A stretch of DNA of 64,000 bases, taken from Sambucus nigra. Lineage: Eukaryota > Streptophyta > Magnoliopsida > Dipsacales > Adoxaceae. The notes beneath the pieces were generated by a model, which searched no databases, was not told the DNA's origin, and worked only from the letters and a program-made list of their open reading frames with translations. The position numbers were made by a program, and so were the translations under genes. Below are positions 1-11,270 of this stretch, piece after piece. The DNA lies in the NCBI GenBank assembly GCA_949130495.1, contig OX422214.1, forward strand, positions 256,312,187-256,376,186. The letters run 5' to 3'. Every line of letters begins with the position of its first letter. Position 1 is the stretch's first letter.

Positions 1-1455
1 CCTTGTTGTGCTACTAACTTGGACCTTTTTATTGCTCCCCTTTACTGTAAACTTCTTATTTCTAGTAACTGTGGTAAAACCATCAAGGTTATCACTTTAT
101 TTAGCTGAGTTTTGGCTTCCATCATCTTCTTGTTGAAATTAAGATACTTTATAGGCAATAGGGTTGTCTGCATGCATATATTATGTTTGTACATCCTCTT
201 GCAGAGACCTTATGTTTTCCTGTTGTTGAATCTCCTCATCAGGTGGCATTGTGGTTTCTTGCAAATATCAACCATTCTTAACAGATGTTATAATGTCATT
301 TAGAGTCATAACAGACTGACTTGTCATTGTCTCTAGAAGCATTCGGCCTTGTCGTTGAATCTGGCTATCTGAGTTGGAACTGTTATTTTTCACTGTCTTC
401 CTATTTGCCTTTTCTAAACTATTTGTACCCCTAACAGGAGTAATAGTTACTAGTTACTACTGGTGCTCTTTATACCCTATTTGATTGGCCTTCTTGAAAT
501 AAGAGGATATTAGATTTTGTTTTATCCTTTTATAAAGAATTGAGCTTTTGTCTTTTATTTCTCCCTCCTGAACATCTGATTTATTTTTACCTTCCTGATT
601 TTCCATTGTAGTTGGTTGCACAAAGGTTCTCCAACCCCATTCTGAGGTTGTTTCTTGATAAGTTGCCACTGTAGAGTTTATATAATGACCATCTACCTAT
701 TCAATCTTCTTCATTCTTGACTCTTTGTTGAGATAGCATTGATCTTGAACATGTCCCATTTTCCCACAAAAAAATTAATATGGAGGCAAGTATTCATATA
801 TTATAGTCTTCCAGAAACCAGTGCCCTTATTTTTATTGCCAATCCACACTCTAGAGGGCAAAGTCTTCTTCAAATCAATCTCTACACAAATTCTAGCCAC
901 ACTAAGTCGAGCAATGGAGTCAATGGAATTATAAATTTTAAGAGGGGTTCCAACCACTGCAATGGAGAACAAGGCCTGTTTGTTATAAAAATGGATTGGG
1001 AGAAGTGGGAGCAATATCCAGGAAGGAACAATGGATGATTCCTTATCAGGGTGAAACTCCATATCCCATTTAAAAGAACGCATAGGAAATTATTGAATGA
1101 ACCAAGTTTCCTCCATCCATAGACGATGAAAGTCTTCTACATGAGCCAATCTAATCAAGATATGCTTTTGGTCAATCAAACATATATGAAAGTTTGCTTT
1201 GAGTTGAATATATGAAAAGAATTTATGGATATCATTAATAGAAGGGCTACCATGTGAGAATTTCCCTATCAACGTGTGTTTGAAAAGACTTCCCATCTCT
1301 TTTATGGTTGAATCATCATATATAATCGATGGTTCACCTTTGTAGGTAGATATATTTTGTAAAGCAATGAGGTTTAAACTTTGATAACAAAGGGCGGTTG
1401 CAAAAGATTTTTGTTTGGAAAGTGTTTGGTTTGTAGGTTCTGCTGTTGAAGAATT
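1..1455 (-). pseudogene. Decayed LINE-like ORF1 (DUF4283 plus CCHC zinc knuckle)
   Basis: Read on the minus strand from about 1455 down, one frame carries the DUF4283 pattern: LIGKFSHG near 1255, then MRSFKW (1083), WILLPLLPIHF, and CVEIDL with VWIGNK near 845. A zinc knuckle follows (FFCGKMGH, then C, about 774-736), and then a polar tail that continues to the window edge with VTITPV near 440 and DGFTTVTR near 60. DUF4283 followed by one CCHC knuckle is the usual layout of plant LINE ORF1-type nucleic-acid-binding proteins, which coat the element RNA. Breaks: in-frame TAA at 1090-1092, TAA at 775-777 exactly where the first knuckle cysteine should be, a stop at about 457, and further stops and a frame change nearer the edge. 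No ATG was found at the true N-terminus. The reverse transcriptase ORF, if present, would lie left of the window. A domesticated DUF4283 gene is possible but the stops argue against it. Confidence 0.75.
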
Positions 1456-1719
1456 TTATTAAATGAGTTGAGGATCATAATGTTTAGGTGGGGTTATTAT
1501 TTGGGAATGTGAAGGTAAAATGCCATCCCCCTCATGGGAGGCAAGAGAGGGTGCCATGCAACCCTAGAGAATCCTAGGATCGTGAGAGACAGAGAGGATT
1601 GGTTTATTGGGAATTATTTTTTTAAAATGATTTCTAAAATTAACTTTTGAATTTAGTTTTCATATATATACACTTTATAATATTGTTATTGTTAAAATTG
1701 TAGTCTTAAATATAATATA

Positions 1720-2135
1720 ATGTTACAAGAAATGATAGAGGGCATGTCCAACAGTCAGTCTCAGTGTATCCCCAATAACATTCAATCAGATGCCCTAACC
1801 AAGGTGTTAGGGAGGGACAAGAGGTGTGGGATCATGTATGCTAAGTACCAGATTACATCACAGTGCACATTTATTAGACGAGATCTCTTCAGTGAGGGGT
1901 GAGGTGGAGAGGGGATTGGAAGAAGGTGACAAGATGAAAGGAGAGGTGTCAGAGCTTCGGAAGGACATGACACTCCTAACGAATGAAATTCATGGGTTGG
2001 TCTGACTCTTAAGTCAAATACAGGGTTACCCCCTCAAATGCCTCAAACATTTCCCTATCATCCTCCAGGAACATTTCCCTACCAAAGGCCTCCTCCCGAA
2101 ATATTCCCCTCATAAATTCCTACACCTGGAATATT
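1720..2135 (+). pseudogene. Possible CACTA (En/Spm) Ptta-type transposase-associated fragment
   Basis: A short open stretch from 1720 has an Asn/Gln/Ser-rich lead-in followed by DALTKVLGRDKR. This resembles the conserved DxLTxVLG block of plant Ptta/En/Spm-associated proteins. After a stop at about 1902 another frame reads a charged helix (GEVSELRKDMTLLTNEI) and then proline/phenylalanine-rich residues with FPYHPPGTFPYQRPP. A helix followed by a proline-rich tail fits that family, but the match is only a dozen residues long and the frame is broken. It stops at 2152, where the L1 LTR begins. The 264 bases before it (1456-1719) show nothing recognisable. Confidence 0.3.
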
Positions 2136-2152
2136 TTATGCATCATTGTCAT

Positions 2153-3819
2153 CGTAACACCGCGTAGTTTTATGATTTTTATATTTTGGATTAAATGAAT
2201 TAAAAATGGAAAATTATTTGATAATTAATCAAGATTAAAATAAATATTAACTATATACATAAGAGTTGGTATTTATTAGCGAGAATTCTATTGAATATTA
2301 TTGAGGGAATAAAGTAATATATGATTGTGAAAATGATTATGAAATTATGAAAATGGTCGCGAGTGAGAAATACGACAATTATGGAAATTAAGTCGGGACA
2401 CGCGTGTGAGTCGTGCCGGGACTAAATTAAATGGAATAAAAGTAAATTATTGATAATTCTCCCAAATGGTAAATTCGAGTGTGCCAATGTGTCCAAAAGG
2501 ATCGAGATAGTTAGAAAAGTCTACTCGAGAGTTTAGTTTGGTTCCCGGGGCAAATTTAGGCCTAACCGGCATCTCGGGAGGGCATTTTGGTAATTTGTAT
2601 TTTTGGGTGAATAGTGTACACGAATTTCCTAAGTGTTATATCTTAATTGGGAGAAAGGTAAGTAGGTTAAAACTACGTGAGATTAGAGGAGAGCCGTAGA
2701 GAGGCCATAGGAGGAAGAGAAAGGGGATTTCAAGGCTAGCACCACCACCACCACCGGATTGTAAATTGGAGGAGGAGGAACACCTTTCCATCACCTACAC
2801 CAACGGATCAGACCTATTTTCATAAGGCAAGTGTTTAATCTTACATTAGTAGAGCAATAGTAAAACCCATGTTAGTGTAGGTTGAAATTGATTATGAATC
2901 ATATATGAAATTGATGAAATTGGAGAACTCATAATTGATGACTAAATATTACGTAGGATTGATTTCCCAAGATAGGTGTATGATTACCCACAAAATTGGA
3001 TTCATACTGATGTTAAATTCTGAGTTTATATGGAAGTTATTGAAGAAGATAACAACCTAGGGTTCATAATGATAAATCTGGAATTAAACCCAATAATTTG
3101 ATGTTCATTGATGAATTTATGATTATTTATCGTTAGAACTTGTTTATATATGTTAGTATAACATTTAGTATGAGTAATTTTGTGTTTGGGATAATCGAAA
3201 TGAGGATTTGGTGTTGAAATTTGGTGAAATCCGTAAGAACAACAAGTGCAGAATTTCCAGACCTGTAAGGGCGAATCGATTCGGACCAGGTCGAATCGAT
3301 TTGGCTGCCCAGTTTTCTCTTTTTGTTTAATATAGTTAGAAAATAATTTGGAATTCATTCTTGGGAATTAATTTCAATTACTTGGGCATATGATAGGGGA
3401 CCATTAGTCTTAGGTTGGGTATTAGTCTTGACCTTATTAGGGTGTATTAAGGGTAAAACGTGATTTAGTTAACGTATGAGAATTACCCAAATTAGAGATT
3501 AATTCGGGTTACGTGAATTCGAGTGAAAATATGGTTTAGACCACTAGAGTATAGTGAGTTAACCTAATGATATTATACGTAGACTAATGGTACACTTTGA
3601 GTGGTGAGTAATACTCAAGAGCGTACGATAAAGAGTGAAACTATAATTCTATTAAACGTAGGATACTCGGGATGATAATATGCTACGTATGAGATTTATA
3701 ATATGGGATGCGAGTATACCTATATTTATGTTATGAGTAGATAGGTGAGATTAATACCTATTATATGATTGATCTATTATGTGTATTACATACCTACATT
3801 GCTTGCTATCGTGAGAGGT
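2153..3819 (+). repeat. L1 5' LTR, left part
   Basis: The LTR starts at CGTAACACCGCG (degenerate TGTAACACCCCG) and runs uncut to the L2 insertion. It carries a run of CCACCA repeats at 2741-2756 and two copies of an ATCGAT-centred motif (CGAATCGATT at about 3272 and 3294) that recur in the unrelated Tekay-like LTR at 50062-53818. The small open frame on the minus strand here is not considered coding. The LTR continues at 31409 directly after the GAGGT target duplication. Confidence 0.75.
3815..3819. repeat. Target-site duplication of L2, left copy (GAGGT)
   Basis: GAGGT sits immediately before the TGATATACC start of the L2 5' LTR. The same five bases follow the L2 3' LTR at 31404-31408. A matching 5-bp duplication is what gypsy integrase leaves, so both ends of L2 are exact. 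Confidence 0.85.
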
Positions 3820-3954
3820 TGATATACCAATATACATCCTCGGCCAGGCCGAGGGTGCCCTCACCTCGGACGAGGGATCAGGTCCAGGACGAGTCGAATT
3901 ATTATAGTTCCGTGATAGGAAGGGTTGGCCAAGACGATCCCACAGCCAAGATCA

Positions 3955-4125
3955 GACGACCCTTCAAGGGGTCGACCCCTCATCATCAACCAAACAACCC
4001 TTCAAGTGGCCGACCCATCATCAAGGACTAGACGACCCTACAAAGGGCCGACCCCTCATCACGGACCAGACGACCCTACAAGGGGCAGACCCCTCATCAT
4101 GGGCCGGATAACTCTATGAGGGGAT
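3955..4125 (+). repeat. 38-bp tandem subrepeats in the L2 U3
   Basis: About four and a half units of 38 bases, beginning near 3957, 3995, 4033, 4071 and 4109. The core reads CGACCCTACAAGGGG and then CCGACCCCTCATCA. The first unit contains a perfect 14-base palindrome, AGGGGTCGACCCCT, and later units have decayed versions. The array is repeated in the 3' LTR near 30733-30900. Placement upstream of the TATA box is typical of retroelement enhancer repeats, which is inference here. Confidence 0.75.
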
Positions 4126-4413
4126 GACAGTACGAGGCCCACATCCAATCGGTCCCAATGCCAACATCAATTTTAGCCTCAGCTTAGCATCCTAGGCCGA
4201 GGGTGACATCATCACAGTGCGTGACTTGCGAGACGCGTGGGACTCATATAGCACGTGGAATAAACTGTTATAACAATATCATCCCCTCACGTGAGGGAAT
4301 ATTATGTCATCATTAATTGAAAGTGGCATATCCAAGTGTTAGTATGGGATTGGCTAGATCATCATTCACATGCACCATGCATGCTTGGGGGGTACACTAT
4401 ACCCCCCAAGCCC

Positions 4414-4421
4414 TATATATA
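4414..4421 (+). promoter_or_regulatory. TATA box of L2 5' LTR
   Basis: TATATATA within CCCTATATATACTGG, about 590 bases into the LTR and followed by a leader ending at the primer site. It fits the position of a plant LTR promoter. The corresponding stretch is deleted from the 3' LTR. Confidence 0.6.
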
Positions 4422-4731
4422 CTGGCATTTTCAACCTTGTAAAGGGATCAATAATTGTAACCCTAGATAAAACTCTGCTTGTACACACAGTAAAGGGAGA
4501 GTGAACTTATGAGCATTGTATCCAAGGCCATTAGTGCCCATATTTAGTGGATCACACACTCACAGTGGATGTAGGCCTGATTGGCTGAACCACTATACAT
4601 CATTGTCTTCATTCTTCTTATACTCATCCCCGTATATACTTATACATATATAGAACTCTATTACTTCCATTTTTATTACTATTTGAGCTCATCACCTCTT
4701 ATCTGGTGGTGCTGACTCTTAACATCATTAG

Positions 4732-4750
4732 TTTGGCATCGTCTATGGGA
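4732..4750 (+). other. L2 primer-binding site
   Basis: TTTGGCATCGTCTATGGGA starts one base after the LTR end. It resembles the TGGCGCCGTCTGTGGGA sites of plant Tat elements with a few substitutions. The exact tRNA is not assigned. Confidence 0.6.
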
Positions 4751-4881
4751 ACGAGAAGATAACTCTGGTCGTGAACCAGTTATCCCCCTTCGTGTGGAGC
4801 TGTTTCACTATTGAAAGAGTTCCATTAAGGTTCTCAAGCTCATCAGTCTTTTGATTATTCAGCTCTTCATAGCTCAAACAT

Positions 4882-6580
4882 ATGGCACCGGAAATGCCAC
4901 CACCACCTCCTCCACTGGATAGTGGAGTAGGACCTAGCTCCAGTCAAGCACCACCTCAATCTGAGATGGTTGATGTGGAAGCCGCCATGAAGTCTTTTGT
5001 AGCAAGCCAGCGTATTATGTAGCTCTTAGCCAAAATATACTAAGACCACCCGGAGTCTCACCTGAAATGATTACTCTGGCAGCAGCTCCAGGGTAGCATG
5101 AGGCCAGGGGATCACCCCAGGCACCATGTAAAGACTTGCCACCTCCATAACGGCGGAGGGATGTTACTGACCCACGGTGTCTACGCCTAGGGAGGTAAGG
5201 AAACCCTTGCCCAGAAGACAGATATGATGATCTGGAGGTGGAAGAGGCCCCCATAGAGTGCTGGGAGCCGTATGAGGTATCCAATAATACTGTATGACCT
5301 ATCCAAGAGAGTAGAGGGAAGTGTGGAAGGCAAAATCTTGACGATCGCCCGAGAGGCCCTGCTTTCGATCGCCTGAGCAGGGGGTCTGCCTTTGAGAGGC
5401 TGGGCCCAGTAAATGACCTGCAGGAAAAATTATCTCGGTCGAGAAGTATTACGAGGTTCAGGAGGGAGGCAGTAGATGGCCGACCCCACGGGGGCCGACC
5501 CCATAAACGGGACAATGGTCAGGGAGAAGTAAATAACCGACACAGACCTGCCGCAGCAGAACTCTCCGTTTACCTCAAAAAGGCAGCAGGGGATAACATC
5601 ATCCAAGACGACCCTACGAGGCCATGGAATGACTCAATCCAAAGGCTGGAGGATAACATTGGTGATATCCTGAAGAGCCGGGACCCTGTTCAGAGAGGAT
5701 ACTCCATAGGCTCACCATTTGTGGAAAAGATAGTTAACTTCCCAATACTATCCAAGTTTAAGCCACTTGTGGTCACTCCAAGGTATGACGGGAGTACGAA
5801 CCCTGTTCACCATATTGAGATGTACCAATCAGAGGCAAACATATACTCAATCTCAGATGAGATGAGGTTCTGTGCCTTTTTCGGTACTCTAACGGGGGCC
5901 ACACATGTCTGGTATATGTCTCTTCCAAAGAACTCCATTGAAAATTTTAAGCAGTTAGTGGACCGGTTTATCCATAACTTTTGCTTTGGAGTGAGGCCAC
6001 AGAAGAAGACCACACACTTGCTCTATGTTAAACAGGGGAAGAATGAGATCCTAAGAGACTATATAGCCAGATTTAATAAAGAATAGTTATAGGTCAAAGA
6101 TTATGAGGAGATTATAGCCATGACAACCCTCATTGGAGGACTCCAGAAGAGGAACCTATTATGGAAGCTTGCCGAAGACCCTCCGAAGACGATGGCTGAA
6201 TTACTGTCAATAATGGAAAAGGTGATGAATGTCAAAGAGGCAATGGCAGCAAAATACGAAGATGAAAAAGAGGCACTAGTGGGGGTAAGTACTAGAAAAA
6301 GAATAAAGAGGGGAAGAAGAGGTATGTAGATGACAAATTCGTTGATTACACCCCTCTGACGGTCAGCTGCGAACATATTCTGAATGAGATAAAGAGTGAA
6401 CGGTCCTTGAAGTGACCTGAGAAGTTGAGGGCGGACCCTCACAAGAGGAACAAAAACATGTGGTGTGAATTTCACCAAGACCATGGCCATGTGACCGATA
6501 AGTGCTTCGCTCTGAAAGATCAAATTGAAAAAATGTTAAAAAAGGGAAGTTAAGAAAATACGTTAAAAAAGGTGCCTTCA
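4882..6580 (+). pseudogene. gag: L2 gag (capsid and nucleocapsid), broken
   Basis: The ATG at 4882 opens a proline/serine-rich N-terminus (MAPEMPPPPPPLDSG) that stops after about 45 codons. The capsid region is readable from about 5560, with PFVEKIVNFPILSKFKP and the retrotransposon gag pattern FGTLTGATHVWY near 5880 and LRDYIARFNKE at 6050-6085, where a stop follows. A charged C-terminal part continues to WCEFHQDHGHVTDKC near 6465. That is the C/H-rich nucleocapsid block of Tat elements, which replaces a classical CCHC knuckle. Gag forms the particle that packages element RNA. At least four frame changes or stops are visible, so no full protein can be made. The gag runs into protease without a clear gap, as in a gag-pol polyprotein. 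Confidence 0.8.
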
Positions 6581-6689
6581 AGGGGGCCGAGGGGACGACC
6601 CTAAAAAGAAGAGAGGTGATACGTACAGAGAAGATCCTCCAAATAGAAGGGACGGCCCTTCGAATGATGAGTACGACCCTGACCTCCCA

Positions 6690-7273
6690 CCAAAAGATGG
6701 CCACGTCCTTGTGAAAAGACTTAATATGATCTTACTCGGTGTTGGGATGATCTCCGGGGGACTAGCAGGAGGAGGATCAGAGGTTGCCGATAGGAAGGCC
6801 CATGTAGTTGAGGCCAAGGCAGTAACACAGAACGTACACTCGACCTCTATTGAAGTAAAGTTAGAAAAGAGGAAGAAGGTTGATATCGATACTCTCATAG
6901 TGGATTTATCAAGAGTGGACTTCAAGGGACTCTTAGCTACGCATGATACCCTCTTTTCATCACCACCGAGGTACACGGATGTGAGGTGCCAAGGATCTTA
7001 GTGGATGGGGGAAGTTCTGTAGATGTAATGTCGTGGCTGTGCTTTAAAGCCTCAGGTCTTGGCCGTGCTAGGATCGTCCTATAACATTACCCATTGATTG
7101 GTTTCAAAGGGGAAAAAGTTCATCATCTAGGAGTGTATGAGGCCGATGTTAGGATGGGAGACGAGTGGCTAAGATGGCTTACCAAGAAAGTCAACTTCTT
7201 CGTGATAGATGAACATGTCTTCTCAGCCTACAACATTATATTAGGGTGAGTTTCCCTCAAGGAGTTTGAGGCT
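6690..7273 (+). pseudogene. pol (PR): L2 aspartic protease, broken
   Basis: A Tat-type linker with ISGGLAGGGSEVADRKAH (about 6750) leads to the active-site motif ILVDGGSSVDVM at about 6997-7030. The Asp-Gly-Gly-Ser-Ser form is the usual variant in this lineage. The second half, NFFVIDEHVFSAYNIILG at about 7190-7245, is followed by an in-frame TGA at the point where LGRxWL is expected. The frame also changes between the linker and the active site near 6980, and a stop lies near 7081. Retroelement proteases cut the gag-pol polyprotein; this copy cannot be translated through. Confidence 0.75.
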
Positions 7274-8530
7274 GTGCCATCAACGGTTCATCAAATGATA
7301 AAATTCCCGACCCCTTATAGGGTAGGGGAAGTTCAGGGAGACCATACGATATCACGGGAATGTTACTTCAACTCTGCCGAAGAAAGAGAGGCGCATAAAA
7401 AGGAAATGACTAGTTATAATATTGATATCCTCGACCCCAGGGATGAGATAAAATTGAAGAAAGGAGAGGTCGTGGAAGAGGTAGAATCCATCATCCTCAA
7501 TGAGGATGAGCCGGAAAAAATCGTCCAAACTGGCAAAGCTCTGAGGACAGGCATAAAAGAAGAACTCATTAAGATGCTACGAAGAATACATGACATCTTT
7601 GCATGGAGCCATGCAGATATGCCGAGGATTGACCCTGAAATCATGAGACACAAGCTCAACGTGGTAGAGGGCGCAAAGCCAGTGAGGCAGAAAAGGAGAA
7701 TCTATTCTCAGGAAAAATATGAAGTTATAAGGGACGAGGTCAGGAAGCTAGAAGATGCTAAGTTTATCAGGGAGGTCATCTATCCCAAATGGATGTCTAA
7801 CGCAGTCATAGTCCCAAAAGCCAACGAGAAATGGAGGATGTGTGTAGATTTCACTGACCTCAATAAACATTATCCCAAAGATAGTTTCCCTCTTCCCCGC
7901 ATTGATCAGATGGTGGACGCTACTACGGGCCATGATCTAATGAGCTTTATGGATGCCTATTCAGGTTACAACCAGATTTAATGAGCCCTGGTGACTCAAA
8001 AAAATAGCTTTCATTACCGACAAAGGGACATACTGTTATAGGGTCATGCCCTTTGGCCTAAAGAATGTGGGGGAAATGTATCAGCGCCTTGTGAATAAAA
8101 TGTTCAAAGACCAAATTGGGAAGTCCATGTAAATGACATGCTGACCAAGAGTTTGAAGGCAGAGGATCATGTGGACAACCTTGAGAGGACCTTTAACACG
8201 ATGGACAAGTACCGGATGAAGCTTAACCCAGCCAAATGTGTCTTTAGGGTCGGAGCAGGGAAATTCTTGGGGTTCATCGTTAATCAAAGAGGCATTGAGA
8301 CTAATCCTGATAAGATAAAGGCCCTCCTAGAAATGAAGACCCCCATGACCATTAAAGACGTTCAAAGGCTCACAGGACTAGTGGCTGCCTTGAATAGGTT
8401 TGTATCAAGAGCCACAGACAAGTGTTTGTTGTTCTTCAAAATTATCAGAAAGGCCTTTGAATGGAATGAAGAATGTGACCAGGATTTCAAAGAATTAAAG
8501 TCTTACCTAGGGTCTCCCTTGCTTTTGCCA
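7274..8530 (+). pseudogene. pol (RT): L2 reverse transcriptase, broken and with a mutated active site
   Basis: A 235-codon open stretch begins with the N-terminal linker. It carries RT blocks FIREVIYPKWMSNAVIVPK, WRMCVDFTDLNK and MSFMDAYSGYNQI, then ends at TAA 7979-7981. RT continues with YRVMPFGLKNVG near 8040. In the catalytic YxDD position the sequence reads HVNDM at about 8124-8138: the tyrosine is His and the first catalytic aspartate is Asn, just after a frame change. The thumb region follows (KLNPAKCVFRVGAGKFLGF at 8220-8275). Loss of one active-site Asp would abolish polymerase activity even without the stops. Confidence 0.82.
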
Positions 8531-9040
8531 TGACCAGTACATGGTGAACGACTACGTGTGTACCTATCAATCTCAGAATCAGCCATCAGCGCATCCATTA
8601 TGAGAGAAGAGGACAAGGTACAGAAGCCTGTGTATTTTAACAGTAAGTCACTCCAAGGGGAAGAGCAAAAATACCCACGGATTGAGAAGTTAGCCTATGC
8701 CTTGATCCATGCATCAAGAAAGATGAAGCCATACTTCCATTCCCATACAATGGTCATCCTCACTGACTCTCCTCTTAGGTAGGTCTTGCACAAGCCAAAA
8801 AAATTAGGGAGGCTAATGGCCTGGGCTATAGAGCTGGGAGAGTTTGACATTATATATCAACCTAGGGTGTCCATTAAGGTGCAAGCATTAGCAAATTTCA
8901 TGGCTGAATTTACTTTGGAAGATGACGAGGCAGAAGATGAAAGCCTCAAGAAGACAGCTACCCGACTAGGCAGAATTATTGACCCATCCACATATAAGGC
9001 TGAGACAAGAACCGCTAGAGAAAAACTTGTCAAAAAATGA
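8531..9040 (+). pseudogene. pol (RH): L2 RNase H (RT-linked), broken
   Basis: After RT the frame reads LSISESAISASIMRE, then KPVYFNSKSLQGEEQKYP and IEKLAYALIHASRKMKPYF. This is the gypsy RT-linked RNase H, which degrades the RNA of the RNA-DNA hybrid. TDSPLR is followed by a stop at about 8780, and the region LGRLMAWAIELGEFDI resumes after it. A highly acidic linker ends at a stop near 9040. Confidence 0.75.
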
Positions 9041-9598
9041 AGAGGAAAGATATCTCTTTAGACAGGGATCCCTCACTGAGGGAAACTTCTCAGAGGAATA
9101 GACTGTATGGAACCTCTTCGTTGATGGGTCCTCTTGCGAGAGCGAAAGTTGTGCTGGATTAGTAGTATCAGCACCCGATGACACAGACATTGAGTACGCT
9201 CTGAGGTTCAACTTCAAAGCCTCCAACAACGAGTCTGAATATGAAGCCCTGATAGTAGGCCTCTCCTTAGCTAGGTTTCTTAGTGTTGGTCGGATCTTGG
9301 TCCATAGTGATTCAAGACTTGTGGTGAATCAAATACTAGGAGCATACGAGGCTAAGGATGAGATAATGGCCAAATATCTTGAAAGAGTGAAGTCACTATT
9401 GACAAGCTTCAGAGAAGTGAAATTGAAGAGGATACCTAGGCTTGATAATGGCCGAGACGATGTGCTTACTAGGCTGGCCTCAACAACTAGGACAGATATC
9501 AGGAGGATAGTCACAGTGGAAATTTTGCTTCGACCAACGATTGAAGAGGCAGAGGGAACACCTGGTTCTTACTTAGATATTTATAGGGAAGCTTCATG
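9041..9598 (+). pseudogene. pol (aRH): L2 second (archaeal-like) RNase H
   Basis: FVDGSS (about 9120), NNESEYEAL (about 9227) and VHSDSRLVVNQ (about 9302) give the D-E-D acidic residues of an archaeal-type RNase H. Plant Tat elements carry this in addition to the RT-linked one, with acquisition reported for the group. The last part, from the VHSDS block to 9599, is an open stretch of 100 codons. The start of the domain lies in a different frame from the preceding linker, so a frameshift separates them. Confidence 0.78.
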
Positions 9599-10812
9599 AA
9601 TGGACTCTCTAATCAGATACATTAAAGAGGGGGAGATGCCAGAAGCAAAGCAATAAAGGAAGAAGTTGAGATACAGAGCTGCGAAATTCACTATCATCAA
9701 AGACACCTTGTACAAAAAGGGTTCTTACTCCCCTTGCTCAGATGTGTGCACCCGTCTGAAGTCCCACACATCTTGCAAGATGTGCACGAGGGGTCATGTT
9801 CAAGCCATATTGGGGGCATGTCGTTAGCAAAGAGGATAGTTACCCAGGGATACTGGTGGCCGACCTTGGGGAAAGATGCTACGGCTTATGTAAAGAAGTG
9901 TGATAAATGTCAAAGGTTCACCACCATACCCCACTAGCCCCATTATCCTCTTACCTCCATCACCTCCCCATGGCCATTCGCAATATGGGGAATCGATCTA
10001 GTAGGACCCTTGCCTAGGGCCATCAATAACTATCGATACTTGATCGTAGCAAATGTATTTTTCTCAAAATAGGTGGAGGCGGAGCATGGTAACGATCCCC
10101 GAGCAGAAGACCTTCCAGTTTATCTAGAAAAATATTATATGAAAATATGGTCTCCCCAACACCCTCATGTTAGATAACGGGACTCAATTCAAGAATTCAT
10201 CCCTGGAGAAATATTGCGAAAGGGTGGGTGTCAAATAATTCTTCTCTACCCCAGGCCGACCTCAGGCTAATAGGAAAACTGAAGTTATAAATAGAACAAT
10301 CTTAGACGGGATCAAGAAGAAACTCAAGGAGGAAAAGGGATATGGGTTGAGGAGTTGTACGTTGTACTATGGGCCTACAGGACAACGACAAAGACTCCTA
10401 TCGGAGAAACCCCGTTTATGCTGGCGTATGGCTCAAAAGCCGTCATCCCCATCAAGATTGGGTTTCCTACTCACAGAGTCCAAATGAATTACCCCCAGAG
10501 AAATATGGTAAAAAAGAGACTTGACCTAGACTTGATCGAGGAGAGAAGGGCAGACGCTGAGATAAGGTGAGCAACCTACCAGCAGAGGACTGCCAGGTTT
10601 TACAACCAGAGGGTGAAGCAAAGACCAATCGACGTGGGGTACCTAGTCCTAAAAAAGACATGGCAGAAACCTAACAAGCTCCACCCAAATTGGCATGGCC
10701 CATACATGGTCATTGATGAAGTTGCCCTATAATCGATAGAATAGAGAACCTTGAAAGGGAAACTTTTTTGAACCCCTGGAATACAGATCATTTGAAGAAA
10801 TACTATCAGTAA
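9599..10812 (+). pseudogene. pol (IN): L2 integrase, broken
   Basis: The HHCC zinc finger reads VHEGSCSSHIGG, then GYWWPTLGKDATAYVKKCDKC (9780-9915). The catalytic core follows with IDLVGPLP (about 9993), LDNGTQF (about 10168) and TEVINRT (about 10283) as D, D and E. Next come VVLWAYRTTTKTPIGETPF (10357-10412) and a C-terminal NWHGPYMV near 10690. Stops or frame changes occur near 9655, 9937, 10070, 10100-10340, 10568 and 10732. The terminal codon TAA at 10810-10812 follows KYYQ, a common end for Tat pol. Integrase inserts the cDNA into host DNA. Confidence 0.8.
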
Positions 10813-10950
10813 TGTTGTAATGTCCTATCGGACCATAGTTGTAATGAATGTGTTGCTCCAACAGAACACTTGGAATGTCAATGAGAATGTTATATTGGCC
10901 CCTCATCTTGTGTTTGTTAATTCTAGTATGATTGGGGTTATCCTCGTTAA

Positions 10951-11270
10951 ATCCCCTCGGCTATAATGAGGATGAATGGTAGGGGGCGATCCTCCTTTCA
11001 CTCTCAAGAAAGATGAGGGGGAACTTGAAATAATTAAAAACATCATTAATTTGGTAAAAACCACCCTCAGATATGATGAGGGTGAATGGTAGGGACGACC
11101 CTCCTTTCACTATCAAGAAAGACGAGGGGGGACTTGAAATAATTAAAAACATCATTAATTTGGTGAAAGCCCACCCTCGGCTATGATGAGGGTGAATGGT
11201 AGGGACGACCCTCCTTTCACTCTCAAGAAAGATGAGGGGGAGTTGAAATAATTGAAAACATCATTCATTT
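10951..11270 (+). repeat. L2 108-bp tandem array, left part (three units)
   Basis: Units start near 10951, 11060 and 11169. Each has ACCCTC-GGCTATGAT-GAGGGT, a perfect 6-bp inverted repeat with a 9-base loop, and then GGGACGACCCTCC and AAAGACGAGGGGGA. In the first unit the hairpin arms are partly decayed. The array is cut by L3 at 11271 inside the fourth unit and resumes at 26415. The 138 bases between the pol stop and the array (10813-10950) show only AT-rich leader-like sequence. Confidence 0.88.
11266..11270. repeat. Target-site duplication of L3, left copy (CATTT)
   Basis: CATTT lies directly before TGTAAGAGGG. The same five bases follow the other LTR at 26415-26419. Removing L3 and one CATTT restores the period of the 108-bp array. 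Confidence 0.88.

Larger units (their letters stand above)
3820..4730 (+). repeat. L2 5' LTR
   Basis: 911 bases, TG at the start and TA (mutated CA) at the end. It matches 30596-31403 along its length except for a block of about 120 bases around the TATA box that only this copy retains, and about 14 extra bases present only in the other copy near 31010. Short open frames at 3765-4119 are readings of the 38-bp subrepeats, not genes. Confidence 0.88.

Noticed and set aside
3026..3358. 110-codon minus-strand frame in the L1 LTR
   Set aside because: Inside an LTR, antisense, no family pattern, AT-rich composition.
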